NCBI GenBank assembly: GCA_025352685.1
Contig: JANXSN010000038.1
Span: 1 to 64,000 of the forward strand
Length of the DNA stretch: 64,000 nucleotides
Direction of reading: 5' to 3'
Source: Sphingomonadales bacterium
GTDB taxonomy: Bacteria > Pseudomonadota > Alphaproteobacteria > Sphingomonadales > Sphingomonadaceae
Shown: positions 19,160 through 27,154 of the stretch, piece after piece
How positions within the stretch are numbered: the first letter of the stretch is position 1
Layout: each line of letters opens with the position of its first letter
Translations under genes and position numbers: made by a program
The notes under the pieces: generated by a model
Told to the model about the DNA's origin: nothing
The model's database searches: none
The model's input: the letters and a program-made list of their open reading frames with translations, nothing else

Positions 19160-19314
19160 ACAGTCTGGCTCCGGGTTTGTTAATGCTGGCCGTGCTCGCG
19201 CTGGCTGCGGGTGGCATTCATCTCTGGCGCTCTGGCGCCGACCGTAAGCGGGGTATGCTGATGCTGCTGGCAGCTGCAGTATTTTTCATCAACGTCTTGC
19301 TCATGACTCTCTAG
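19156..19314 (+). CDS. 52-residue membrane protein
   Basis: A short frame starting with the ATG that overlaps the dehydratase stop. It encodes MNSLAPGLLMLAVLALAAGG, then a basic turn (RSGADRKRG) and a second hydrophobic helix (MLLAAAVFFINVLLM), so it is a likely two-helix hairpin in the inner membrane. Its TAG shares the four bases CTAG with the stop of the convergent regulator gene. The tight coupling argues that it is real. Function is not recognised. Confidence 0.65.
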   Translation: MNSLAPGLLMLAVLALAAGGIHLWRSGADRKRGMLMLLAAAVFFINVLLMTL

Positions 19315-19772
19315 CGATCTGGAAGATTGTCGAACGTCCGCCGCAGCTCCTTGAGCGTCTTAGCGGTCGTGCGAAGCTCCTGAGGATCGAATTCGGAGAG
19401 CAATTCGGTCACGTCGGGAGCCACGCTGGCAAGGAAATCTTCATGCCGGGTGACGCCTGCCACCGTAGCAAAAACGCATCGATCACCATCGACCCCATCA
19501 ATCTCGACATACTGTAATTTTGCGAGCGCCTCGACGGTTGCTGCCATCGCCGGAATCTCGATTTGGAAACACCACGCCAGCGTTGATAGCGTTTCACTGC
19601 TTTTCGTTTGACGCACGAGATAGTTGATGACGCCGAATTGCTGAGCATTCAGCTCGCTGGCGACAGGGTTGAATCGTTCGCGAACAAGATGTTCGAGGAT
19701 TGAAATGTCGGTAAACAGGTCGAGTAACATGCCGCGCGTTGCCGGGTCGTCGCTGTCTAGGCCCCCCCCCAT
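19311..19772 (-). CDS. MarR-like winged-helix regulator
   Basis: 153 residues, mostly helical, with the pattern of MarR proteins. A N-terminal dimerisation helix (LLDLFTDISILEHLVRERF) precedes a helix-turn-helix (NAQQFGVINYLVRQ to IPAMAATVEALAKLQYVEI) with a wing containing a DGDRC turn. The C-terminal helix LRTTAKTLKELRRTFDNLP completes the dimer arm. The coding sequence opens ATG followed by a nine-G run (19762-19770 on the plus strand are all C), which is prone to slippage. It is 11 bases downstream of the alpha/beta hydrolase gene and probably cotranscribed. Confidence 0.75.
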   Translation of the reverse strand: MGGGLDSDDPATRGMLLDLFTDISILEHLVRERFNPVASELNAQQFGVINYLVRQTKSSETLSTLAWCFQIEIPAMAATVEALAKLQYVEIDGVDGDRCVFATVAGVTRHEDFLASVAPDVTELLSEFDPQELRTTAKTLKELRRTFDNLPDR

Positions 19773-19783
19773 CGTTCGCCTCC

Positions 19784-20440
19784 TTATCGGATAGGTGAAT
19801 TGAGCGCGAGGCGCATGTCGAGGTAGTTATCCACCGAGTGCATCAGTTCAACCCCTTCCTTTTCGAAGAAATGATTGGCGCCACGAATCTCGTCGTGATG
19901 GATGGTGATATGTTTTTGCGTGCGGAGCTTATCGACCAATTTCTGAACGGCGTTGGGCGTGACAACTTCATCGCCGGTACCCTGAATAATGATACCCGAT
20001 GAGGGGCAGGGTGCAAGAAAAGTAAAATCATACATGTTTGCAGGCGGAGCGATCGAGATGAAGCCTTTGATCTCGGGGCGACGCATCAGCAACTGCATGC
20101 CGATCCACGCACCGAAACTAAAGCCGGCAATCCATGTGGTCTGTGCCTCCGGGTGCACTTGCTGAACCCAATCAAGCGCCGATGCGGCATCGGACAGCTC
20201 CCCCACGCCGTTGTCGAACGTGCCTTGCGATTTTCCGACGCCGCGGAAGTTGAAGCGCAGCGTGGCGAACCCGCGCCGCACGAAGGTCTGGTACAGTGCC
20301 TGCACGATGCGGTTGTTCATGGTACCGCCCGATTGTGGATGAGGATGCAGGATCATGGCTACCGGCGCGCGCGGGCGAGGGCCCGGTGCAAAACGTCCTT
20401 CAAGACGGCCCTCGGGACCCGGAATGATAACTTCTGGCAT
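19784..20440 (-). CDS. Alpha/beta hydrolase
   Basis: 218 residues. An N-terminal LHPHPQSGGTMNN and FRGVGKSQG oxyanion region, the nucleophile elbow GFSFGAW, an acid in QGTGDEVV and the histidine in GANHFF form the catalytic set. This arrangement belongs to the short dienelactone-hydrolase-like group widespread in alphaproteobacteria. Substrate unknown. It is divergent from the cysteine desulfurase gene at 20558 and is followed closely by the MarR-like gene. Confidence 0.85.
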   Translation of the reverse strand: MPEVIIPGPEGRLEGRFAPGPRPRAPVAMILHPHPQSGGTMNNRIVQALYQTFVRRGFATLRFNFRGVGKSQGTFDNGVGELSDAASALDWVQQVHPEAQTTWIAGFSFGAWIGMQLLMRRPEIKGFISIAPPANMYDFTFLAPCPSSGIIIQGTGDEVVTPNAVQKLVDKLRTQKHITIHHDEIRGANHFFEKEGVELMHSVDNYLDMRLALNSPIR

Positions 20441-20557
20441 TGGTTCTCGATTGTTGGCCGCGCCGAGGGCGAGACGAGTGCTTGGCGATTACTGGCGAGG
20501 TATATAGGAAGAAGGGCAGTAATCGCAACGGCGCCGGACAAGCGCCACGGAGACCAA

Positions 20558-21634
20558 GTGCCCGAACGGCTATATCTCGACCACTCAGCGACAACGCCCA
20601 TTTTGCCCGTGGCGCGTGAAGCGATGAACCGCGGAATCGACCTATGGGCAAACGCGTCATCGCCCCATGGCCCGGGACGCGCTGCCCGCGCGGCGCTCGA
20701 GGAAGCGAGGGATTGCGTAAAAAGAGCGCTCGACTGGTCGGGCGAAGTAATTTTTACAAGCGGGGCGAGCGAAGCGATCGCCATGGTGCTCTCGCGGACG
20801 CAAGCCGACGCGCTTTTGGTCGGCGCAACTGAGCATGACGCCGTTCAAAGAGTCGCCGCGCGCGCCGTTGTTTTGCCTGTGGGTACCGATGGTTTGATCC
20901 AGCCGCACGTTCTGACAGGTCGTCTTGGAGCATTGGGCGCCGCGTTGCCGTTGGTTGTTGTTCAGTGCGCAAACAGCGAGACAGGCGTACTCCAGCCACT
21001 CGGAGAACTTGTTAACGTCGTACGAGAGGCCAACGGGCTGTTGTTCGCCGATGCGTCGCAGACGGCGGGCAAGCTGCCGCTACCCGAAGTCGATATGATC
21101 ACGGTATCCGCCCACAAGTTCGGCGGTCCACCAGGCATTGGCGCATTGCTCGTTCGTGACCTTGCGAGGCTGACGGCGACCGGCGGACAGGAGCGCGGGT
21201 ATCGTAGCGGTACCGAAAATCTTCCGGGTGCCTTGGGCATGGCGGCCGCGCTCGCGACGCCGCGTGGATGGGTCGATCGGGCCGCCGACCTTCGCGCTCA
21301 CCTCGACGGCGCGATTGAGGCAGCAGGCGGACAGGTCGTGGCAAGATCGAGCCCGCGCATCGCCACGATTGCCTCCTACAGGATGCCCGGCGTTGCTTCG
21401 GTGGCGCAGTTAATCCAGTTCGACCTTGCCGGGATTGCAGTGTCGGCCGGCAGTGCGTGCGCGTCAGGCAGCCTGAAGCCAAGTCACGTTTTGACCGCAA
21501 TGGGCTGGCGCGAGGCTGAGGCTGCCGAGGTAGTGCGCGTAAGTTTTGGGCCAGATACGACCCGCGCTGACGTTTACCGTTTTGTCGAAGTGTGGCGGCG
21601 TCTCTTCGCCGATGCCAAGGCCCGTGCAGCGTGA
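20558..21634 (+). CDS. Cysteine desulfurase-like aminotransferase (divergent copy)
   Basis: 358 residues from a GTG at 20558 preceded by GGAGA. The open frame extends far upstream, but that part is antisense to the hydrolase gene. Class V aminotransferase features are YLDHSATTPILP, TSGASEAIA, DASQTAGKLP, the PLP lysine in SAHKFGGPPGIGA, and the mobile-loop cysteine in SAGSACASGSL. It removes sulfur from cysteine as an enzyme-bound persulfide. Compared with the following gene it is more diverged in the N-terminal half (no GxxNPSS-type segment). The stop overlaps the next GTG, giving a coupled pair. Confidence 0.85.
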   Translation: MPERLYLDHSATTPILPVAREAMNRGIDLWANASSPHGPGRAARAALEEARDCVKRALDWSGEVIFTSGASEAIAMVLSRTQADALLVGATEHDAVQRVAARAVVLPVGTDGLIQPHVLTGRLGALGAALPLVVVQCANSETGVLQPLGELVNVVREANGLLFADASQTAGKLPLPEVDMITVSAHKFGGPPGIGALLVRDLARLTATGGQERGYRSGTENLPGALGMAAALATPRGWVDRAADLRAHLDGAIEAAGGQVVARSSPRIATIASYRMPGVASVAQLIQFDLAGIAVSAGSACASGSLKPSHVLTAMGWREAEAAEVVRVSFGPDTTRADVYRFVEVWRRLFADAKARAA

Positions 21635-22713
21635 TTTATCTCGACTATCAGGCGACCACGCCGCTCGCTCCGGAGGCGCGCGAGGCAATGATGGCGTGGT
21701 TGACCATCGAAGGCTCGGCAAATCCGCATTCGTCACACGTGCCTGGTCGCGCGGCCAAGGCTGCAGTCGAGCTGGCACGCGATCAAGTAGCTGCGTTGCT
21801 ACCTGGAGCGGGGCACGTCTACTTTACCAGTGGCGCTACCGAGGCGCTCAACTGGGCCTTACAGGGCAGTGAGGCGCGACGGATCGTGACCGTTGCGACC
21901 GAGCATGCTGCCGTTTTGGATACGGCTCGCTGGATGGGCCGACGCGGTCATGACGTCACTTGTCTGCCTGTGGACAAACGCGGACTGGTCAACCCGACCG
22001 AAATGCCGAACGACGCCGACCTCGTGGCCGTGATGCTCGTGAACAATGAGATCGGAACCATTCAAGCGGTCGCGGACTTGGGGGCGCAGGCAAAAAATGC
22101 GCTCGTCCTGTGCGATGCCGTCCAAGGTTATGGGCGCATCCCAATCCCGTCAGGCTGCGACATGATTGCTGTGAGCGCACACAAGATTCACGGTCCAAAG
22201 GGAATCGGCGCACTGTGGGTGCGCAACGGCGTAAAGCTTGAACCGCTAATGCATGGCGGTGGGCAGGAAGCCGGCTTGCGGTCAGGAACGCTATCGCCGG
22301 CCCTGTGCGTAGGTTTTGGTGCTGCAGCGACGGTTGCCAAGGCGCGGATGGCGCAGGATCGTGTGCACATTGAACGATTATGGGCGCTCGCGACCGCGCG
22401 CCTTGGAGCAGAGTGGCACTTCAACGGGTCGACTGTCGCGCGCTGGCACGGCAATCTCAATGTCCGACGCGACGAATTGGACGCCGCTCGGCTGATCTCT
22501 GGCCTGCGCGACGTCGCGTTTTCCGCAGGATCGGCGTGTGCCAGCGGGTCGGGGCGGCCAAGTCATGTGCTCAAAGCGATCGGACTGACTGATGCCGAGG
22601 CGCGGTCGAGCATCCGTTTGGGGTTCGGGCGCTACACCACCGAGACCGAGCTGGGAGAGGCTCTCGAGCGCATTATCGCTGCCGCCGATGCGCAATATGG
22701 GGTCGCAGCATGA
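21631..22713 (+). CDS. Cysteine desulfurase, IscS/NifS class
   Basis: 360 residues from the GTG at 21631 (VIYLDYQATTPLAPEA). It has the canonical segments TSGATEALNWAL, MLVNNEIGTIQ, the PLP lysine in SAHKIHGPKGIGAL, an RSGTLS motif and the sulfur-carrying cysteine in SAGSACASGSGRPSHVL. It supplies sulfur for Fe-S clusters, thiolated tRNA or cofactors. It is coupled to the desulfurase upstream and the ferredoxin downstream by 4-base overlaps. No scaffold gene (IscU or SufBCD) is next to it, although a SufE is found at 37.6 kb. Confidence 0.92.
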   Translation: MIYLDYQATTPLAPEAREAMMAWLTIEGSANPHSSHVPGRAAKAAVELARDQVAALLPGAGHVYFTSGATEALNWALQGSEARRIVTVATEHAAVLDTARWMGRRGHDVTCLPVDKRGLVNPTEMPNDADLVAVMLVNNEIGTIQAVADLGAQAKNALVLCDAVQGYGRIPIPSGCDMIAVSAHKIHGPKGIGALWVRNGVKLEPLMHGGGQEAGLRSGTLSPALCVGFGAAATVAKARMAQDRVHIERLWALATARLGAEWHFNGSTVARWHGNLNVRRDELDAARLISGLRDVAFSAGSACASGSGRPSHVLKAIGLTDAEARSSIRLGFGRYTTETELGEALERIIAAADAQYGVAA

Positions 22714-23045
22714 TTCGTGTTCGCTTTGTCAGCGCCGACGGGACCCAGACGATTGAGGCCCACGGTGTCTCGGGTACTATCCTACTCGATCTGGCGCAAA
22801 ACAGCGACCAGCCGCTCGAAGGGACGTGCGAGGGCCAGATGGCGTGCTCGACGTGTCACGTGATCGTGGCTGCAGACGATTTCCCAAAGTTGCCGCGTGC
22901 AAGCGAGGATGAGGAAGATATGCTCGATCTTGCTACCGGCGTCGGCCGCACAAGTCGTCTGGCCTGCCAGATCGTTCTCGACGAAAGCCTTGATGGTCTG
23001 ACCGTTCGCATGCCGGGTGAAAGCCGCAACATGCAGGGTCGTTGA
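22710..23045 (+). CDS. [2Fe-2S] ferredoxin
   Basis: 111 residues with the adrenodoxin-type cysteine pattern CEGQMACSTC and a distant LACQIVL, supplying four ligands (C-x5-C-x2-C-xn-C). It is the size and type of the Isc ferredoxin Fdx, which donates electrons during Fe-S assembly. The ATGA overlap with the desulfurase gene supports that role. The protein ends in a short basic tail. Confidence 0.93.
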   Translation: MIRVRFVSADGTQTIEAHGVSGTILLDLAQNSDQPLEGTCEGQMACSTCHVIVAADDFPKLPRASEDEEDMLDLATGVGRTSRLACQIVLDESLDGLTVRMPGESRNMQGR

Positions 23046-23077
23046 AAACGCGCACGACTTGCGCCATATGACCGACC

Positions 23078-23165
23078 GGAAGTCGGGCGGGCGATGCTCT
23101 CGCCAACTTGGTCAGGTCCGGAAGGAAGCAGCCACAACGAATTCGTGTCGGGTCGTCCGACTTCC
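23078..23165 (+). ncRNA. ffs: Signal recognition particle RNA (4.5S type)
   Basis: The stretch contains the diagnostic SRP domain IV core, GGTCAGGTCCGGAAGGAAGC at about 23110-23129, which holds the tetraloop and the Ffh-binding symmetric loop. Flanking sequences pair: ggaagtcgg at 23078-23086 with ccgacttcc at 23157-23165. This gives a rod of about 88 bases. The exact ends are estimated from this pairing. It sits between the ferredoxin gene and dnaX, a common alphaproteobacterial order. Its protein partners Ffh and FtsY are also in this window. Confidence 0.95.
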
Positions 23166-23264
23166 ACCGCTTGCCCTTTGCATAAACGTAAACGCAGCTG
23201 CGAAACGGTGTTTCGACTGACGACGCGGCTTTGCCCCGGCGCTATCTGCGGCTAGACGCCCCCC

Positions 23265-24836
23265 ATGTCCACCACGCAACCTTACCGCGTACTTGCCCGC
23301 AAATACCGCCCGCAACGATTTTCAGAGTTGATCGGGCAGGAACCGATGGTCCGAACGCTTGGCAATGCGATCAAACGAAATCGGTTGGCCCATGCCTTCT
23401 TGATGACCGGTGTGCGCGGCGTCGGTAAAACCTCGACAGCCAGGCTCATTGCCAAGGCACTGAACTGTGTGGGACCCGACGGGCACGGGGATCCCACCAT
23501 AGACCCTTGCGGCGTGTGCGATCCCTGTGTCGCCATTGCCGAGGGACGGCATGTCGATGTGCTGGAAATGGATGCCGCCTCAAACACCGGCATCGATGAC
23601 GTACGCGAGATCATCGAGGCGGTTCGCTATTCCGCGGTGTCTGCACGGTATAAGGTCTACATCATCGACGAAGTTCACATGTTGTCGAAGAATGCTTTCA
23701 ATGCATTGTTGAAAACATTGGAAGAACCGCCGCCACATGTGAAGTTCCTGTTTGCCACGACCGAAGTGCAGAAAGTGCCGGTTACGGTGCTTTCACGATG
23801 CCAGCGGTTCGATCTCCGGCGCATTCCGGCAGAGATGTTGGCTACGCATTTTGCCAGCATTGCGCAGGCTGAGTCGGTCGACGTCGATCCGCAGGCGCTG
23901 TTGATGATTGCGCGCGCGGCTGAGGGGTCGGTGCGGGACGGCTTGTCGATTCTCGACCAGGCCATTGCCCATGCCGATCTTGACAGTGGCGGTCACGTGA
24001 GCGCCGAAGCGGTTCGAGCGATGCTCGGCCTTTCAGATCGCAGCGCTCTGCGTGATCTGTTCGACGTGCTGTTGCGCGGCGAGGCGGTGGCCGCACTGGC
24101 GAAGCTGTCCGAACAGGTCGATCTTGGCGTTGATCCCACCGGCGTATTGCGGGGCCTGCTCGAGATCGTGCACGGGGTCACGCTTGTCAAAGCGGGTGCC
24201 GCCCCCGACGCCGCGCAATCTGCAGAAGAGCGCGCGGCGGCGGATCGCTGGGCAGATGGTATGTCGTTTGGAACGTTGCACCGGCTGTGGCAACTGCTGC
24301 TCAAGGGGCATGACGAGGTCGCCCGCGCGACCGATCCGCAACAAGCTGCGGATATGGCGCTGTTGCGCGTTATCCACGCCAGCCAGATGCCTGACCCTGC
24401 AAGCCTGATCAAACGCATCGAATCGGGAATAATGACAACGCCTGCCGCTTCTGAGACGGCGTCGGCGCCAAACGGTCCCGCGACTTATCAGGCGCTGGTT
24501 GAACGCGTCCAGGCCTCAGGCAAACGGGTTCTCGCGCACCGGTTGGAGGAGGAGACAAGCATTGTGCGTTGGGCGCCTCCTGAAATTGGCCTGCATTTGC
24601 GCCGTCCGTTCGAACTGCGTGAATTGGTCGTGGCATTTCGCGAGGCGACTGGCATCGACTGGATCGTTACCAGCGAGGAAACGGCGTTTGAACCGACCTT
24701 GCGCGAGCAAGAAATGGCGGTGGAGACCACAGCGCGTGACGCTGTTATCGGTGATCCCATTGTGGCCGCTGCCTTGGCGGCCTTTCCAGGCTCAGAGCTT
24801 TTATATCCATCTGAACAACGGAGTGCAGTGCGATGA
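23265..24836 (+). CDS. dnaX: DNA polymerase III subunit gamma/tau
   Basis: 523 residues. It opens MSTTQPYRVLARKYRPQRF, followed by the Walker A TGVRGVGKTSTARLIA, a four-cysteine zinc module (NCVGPDG, PCGVCDPC), Walker B YIIDEVHMLS and sensor SRCQRFDLRR. The protein is the clamp-loader ATPase. The C-terminal tau region is short and carries no obvious proline-rich linker. No clear slippery A-run for programmed frameshifting was seen near the middle, so a separate gamma form is uncertain. The stop overlaps ybaB (ATGA). Confidence 0.95.
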   Translation: MSTTQPYRVLARKYRPQRFSELIGQEPMVRTLGNAIKRNRLAHAFLMTGVRGVGKTSTARLIAKALNCVGPDGHGDPTIDPCGVCDPCVAIAEGRHVDVLEMDAASNTGIDDVREIIEAVRYSAVSARYKVYIIDEVHMLSKNAFNALLKTLEEPPPHVKFLFATTEVQKVPVTVLSRCQRFDLRRIPAEMLATHFASIAQAESVDVDPQALLMIARAAEGSVRDGLSILDQAIAHADLDSGGHVSAEAVRAMLGLSDRSALRDLFDVLLRGEAVAALAKLSEQVDLGVDPTGVLRGLLEIVHGVTLVKAGAAPDAAQSAEERAAADRWADGMSFGTLHRLWQLLLKGHDEVARATDPQQAADMALLRVIHASQMPDPASLIKRIESGIMTTPAASETASAPNGPATYQALVERVQASGKRVLAHRLEEETSIVRWAPPEIGLHLRRPFELRELVVAFREATGIDWIVTSEETAFEPTLREQEMAVETTARDAVIGDPIVAAALAAFPGSELLYPSEQRSAVR

Positions 24837-25156
24837 ATTCGCTGGATGATATTCTAAAAATGGCACAAAATGTGCAAGCGCAAATGGCCGAAGCACAGGC
24901 CAGCCTCGACGGCATTGAGGTTGAAGGGGCATCGGGTGGCGGCCTCGTCAAAATCCGCGCGAGTGCAAAGGGGCGCATTATCGGTGTGAGCCTCGACGAT
25001 TCGTTGATCGTGCCCTCCGAAAAGCAGATGCTAGAAGATCTGATCACCGCGGCGTTCAACGATGCGCGGGCAAAGGCCGATGCGGTTGCCGGAGAGGCTA
25101 TGGGCAAGATGACGCAGGGCATCCCGCTGCCCCCAGGCTTCAAGCTGCCTATCTAA
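24833..25156 (+). CDS. YbaB/EbfC family nucleoid-associated protein
   Basis: 107 residues. It begins MNSLDDILKMAQNVQAQMAE, then a VEGASGGGLVKI turn and DLITAAFNDARAKADAVAGEAM. This helix-strand-helix layout is that of the YbaB/EbfC dimer, which binds DNA. Position directly after dnaX is the classic arrangement (often followed by recR, which is not here). The 3' end overlaps the convergent mtgA by 8 bases. Confidence 0.94.
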   Translation: MNSLDDILKMAQNVQAQMAEAQASLDGIEVEGASGGGLVKIRASAKGRIIGVSLDDSLIVPSEKQMLEDLITAAFNDARAKADAVAGEAMGKMTQGIPLPPGFKLPI

Positions 25157-25901
25157 GGCAGCTGTCCAAACGATCGTTGCGCACGACGCCAATGCGGGCT
25201 GCAATCGAATTTCCGTAGCGGCGCGTAAACCCCTTTGGAATAGTGGCCTCGCGCTTTTTGGGAAGCGGCAGGACGGCAGCCATGCGTGCTGCTTCGGTCG
25301 GGCTCATCGCGCTCGCGTCGTGACCGAAATAATGCTTCGATCCAGCGTTGACGCCGTAGGTCGCAATGCCTGTCTCGGCAACGTTGAGATAGACTTCCAT
25401 AATGCGGTGCTTGCCCCAGATCGTTTCAATCAGCAGGGTGAACCACGCCTCCAGCCCCTTGCGAACATAGCCGCCCCCTTGCCACAGAAACGCGTTCTTC
25501 GCTGTCTGTTGCGAGATCGTTGACCCACCTCGGAGGACGCCGCGCCGCTTCGCGTTAACGCGCGCATTACGTTTTATCGCAGCTTCAATTGCCTGGCGAT
25601 CGAAACCGTGATGCGTGCAAAACTTGACGTCTTCAGCCGCGATCGCCGCGCGAGCCATGTTAGGGTCGATTTTCGAGAGCGGCATCCAGTCTTTCGACAC
25701 GCTGTGCCCGCCGGCAACATCACGCAGCATTGTGAGCGTGAATGGTGGCGGCACGAAACGATATGCCACGACCCAAAGGATCGATCCGACAATCAAATAT
25801 GCCGCGACGCGCCACGCGAAACGCCAGATACGAGAGACAAGGGGACGCGTGCGCGATGCAGCCATGCGAGCCGCGATACTGGCTTGTTCGATGCGCGGCA
25901 A
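25149..25901 (-). CDS. mtgA: Monofunctional biosynthetic peptidoglycan transglycosylase
   Basis: Up to 250 residues from a TTG at 25901; an ATG at 25865 (MAASRTRPLV) is an equally plausible start, and neither has a strong ribosome site. A single transmembrane helix (RVAAYLIVGSILWVVAY) anchors the GT51 domain in the inner membrane. Catalytic motifs are AAEDVKFCTHHGFD with the key glutamate, RGGSTISQQTAKNAFLW, and KHRIMEVYLNVAETG. It polymerises lipid II into glycan strands without transpeptidation. Confidence 0.93.
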   Translation of the reverse strand: MPRIEQASIAARMAASRTRPLVSRIWRFAWRVAAYLIVGSILWVVAYRFVPPPFTLTMLRDVAGGHSVSKDWMPLSKIDPNMARAAIAAEDVKFCTHHGFDRQAIEAAIKRNARVNAKRRGVLRGGSTISQQTAKNAFLWQGGGYVRKGLEAWFTLLIETIWGKHRIMEVYLNVAETGIATYGVNAGSKHYFGHDASAMSPTEAARMAAVLPLPKKREATIPKGFTRRYGNSIAARIGVVRNDRLDSCLR

Positions 25902-26194
25902 TTAGGTCGAGAGCTATGATCCGCGACCTGGTGGATCTGACTTTTCTTGCTACGACCGTCTCTTTCAGCCGGTCTGGGATTTCCCGAACGCGGCCACGCG
26001 GAAGCCGCTCGCGCGACAATGGACCGAGCCGTTGATCCCGGCCAACTGATGCCCGGCGCTGGCCATACCGCCTCGCTTCTGCACAGCTTTCCCAAGCGTT
26101 GCGCCAACATCAAAAGCACCGATGGCTTGTAAAGCCGCTGCCCGAATGTCGAAGCCTGCTTGGAACTTGTCTCAGATCTTTTCAAAAGCTCGAG
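25902..26194. other. Intergenic region between mtgA and rpoH
   Basis: About 290 bases between the start of mtgA and the stop of rpoH. No RNA gene or clear terminator was recognised. A 47-codon stop-to-stop plus-strand frame (25906-26049) reads like protein, including CYDRLFQPVWDFPN and ARQWTEPLIPAN, but has no ATG or GTG start. It may be a gene remnant or chance. Confidence 0.4.
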
Positions 26195-27100
26195 TTAGGC
26201 AAGCGCAAGCGTTCCGTTGCCCTGCGCGATCTTCATCATTGCCTTTTGCAGCTTATCGAACGCCCGGACCTCGATCTGGCGCACACGCTCACGACTGACG
26301 CCGTAGACCTGGCTCAGTTCTTCGAGCGTCTTGGGTTCTTCGGCCAGACGACGTTCAGTCAGAATATGTTTTTCTCGCTCGTTAAGCTCTTCCATAGCCT
26401 CGGCCAGCATTGTGTGGCGGTGAACGCGCTCCTGAGACTCGGCCACTTCCTCGTCTTGCAACGGTGCTGTGCTGGGCAGGGTATCCTGCCACTGTCCCTC
26501 GCCGTCCTCATTGAACGACACATTGAGGCTCGTATCGCCGCCCATCGCCATGCGGCGATTCATACTGACGACTTCGGCTTCAGTGACACCTAGATCGGTT
26601 GCGATTTTGGTGACGTCTTCAGGTTTTAGATCGCCGTCCTCGAACGCGTTGATGCGGGCCTTCATGCGGCGCAAATTGAAGAACAGTTTCTTCTGGTTTG
26701 CGGTTGTCCCGATTTTGACGAGGCTCCATGTGCGCAGGATGAACTCCTGGATCGACGCGCGAATCCACCACATCGCGTAGGTGGCCAGCCGGAACCCGCG
26801 ATCGGGCTCGAACTTTTTCACCCCCCGCATCAAACCGATATTTCCTTCGGAAATCAGCTCGTTAACCGGCAGGCCGTAGCCGCGATAACCCATGGCGATT
26901 TTTGCCACGAGTCGCAGGTGACTCGTTACCAGTCGGGCAGCGGCCTCCGGATCGCCGTGCTCTGAAAAGCGTTTGGCGAGCATATATTCTTCCTCGGGCG
27001 TAAGCAGCGGAAACTTGCGGATCTCCGACAGATAGCGGTTGAGCCCAGCCTCGGTACCGAGCGAAGGAATCGTTGCGGGTAGATTGCTGTCACCAGCCAT
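26195..27100 (-). CDS. rpoH: RNA polymerase heat-shock sigma factor (sigma-32)
   Basis: 301 residues with sigma-70 family regions 1.2 to 4. Region 2 contains RLVTSHLRLVAKIA, LISEGNIGLMRGVKKF and the -10 recognition helix ATYAMWWIRASIQEFI. The RpoH-specific box follows in NQKKLFFNLRRMKARI, which separates it from RpoD. Region 4 ends in LSQVYGVSRERVRQIEVRAF. It directs transcription of chaperone and protease genes after heat or envelope stress; lon and the J-domain gene in this window are natural candidates. The upstream gap of 54 bases to the pseudouridine synthase gene is short, so the two may share a promoter. Confidence 0.96.
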   Translation of the reverse strand: MAGDSNLPATIPSLGTEAGLNRYLSEIRKFPLLTPEEEYMLAKRFSEHGDPEAAARLVTSHLRLVAKIAMGYRGYGLPVNELISEGNIGLMRGVKKFEPDRGFRLATYAMWWIRASIQEFILRTWSLVKIGTTANQKKLFFNLRRMKARINAFEDGDLKPEDVTKIATDLGVTEAEVVSMNRRMAMGGDTSLNVSFNEDGEGQWQDTLPSTAPLQDEEVAESQERVHRHTMLAEAMEELNEREKHILTERRLAEEPKTLEELSQVYGVSRERVRQIEVRAFDKLQKAMMKIAQGNGTLALA

Positions 27101-27154
27101 GACGTAAGGTTACTCCCTGTCGCCCGATTCATGCCGGGACGGATATATGATGGC

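Noticed and set aside
20153-20557. N-terminal extension of the first cysteine desulfurase
   Set aside because: The extra 135 residues are antisense to the hydrolase gene. The GTG at 20558 has a ribosome site and begins right before the family motif.
24100-24700. Programmed frameshift in dnaX to make gamma
   Set aside because: No A-rich slippery sequence followed by a stem-loop was found; the full tau form is enough to explain the gene.
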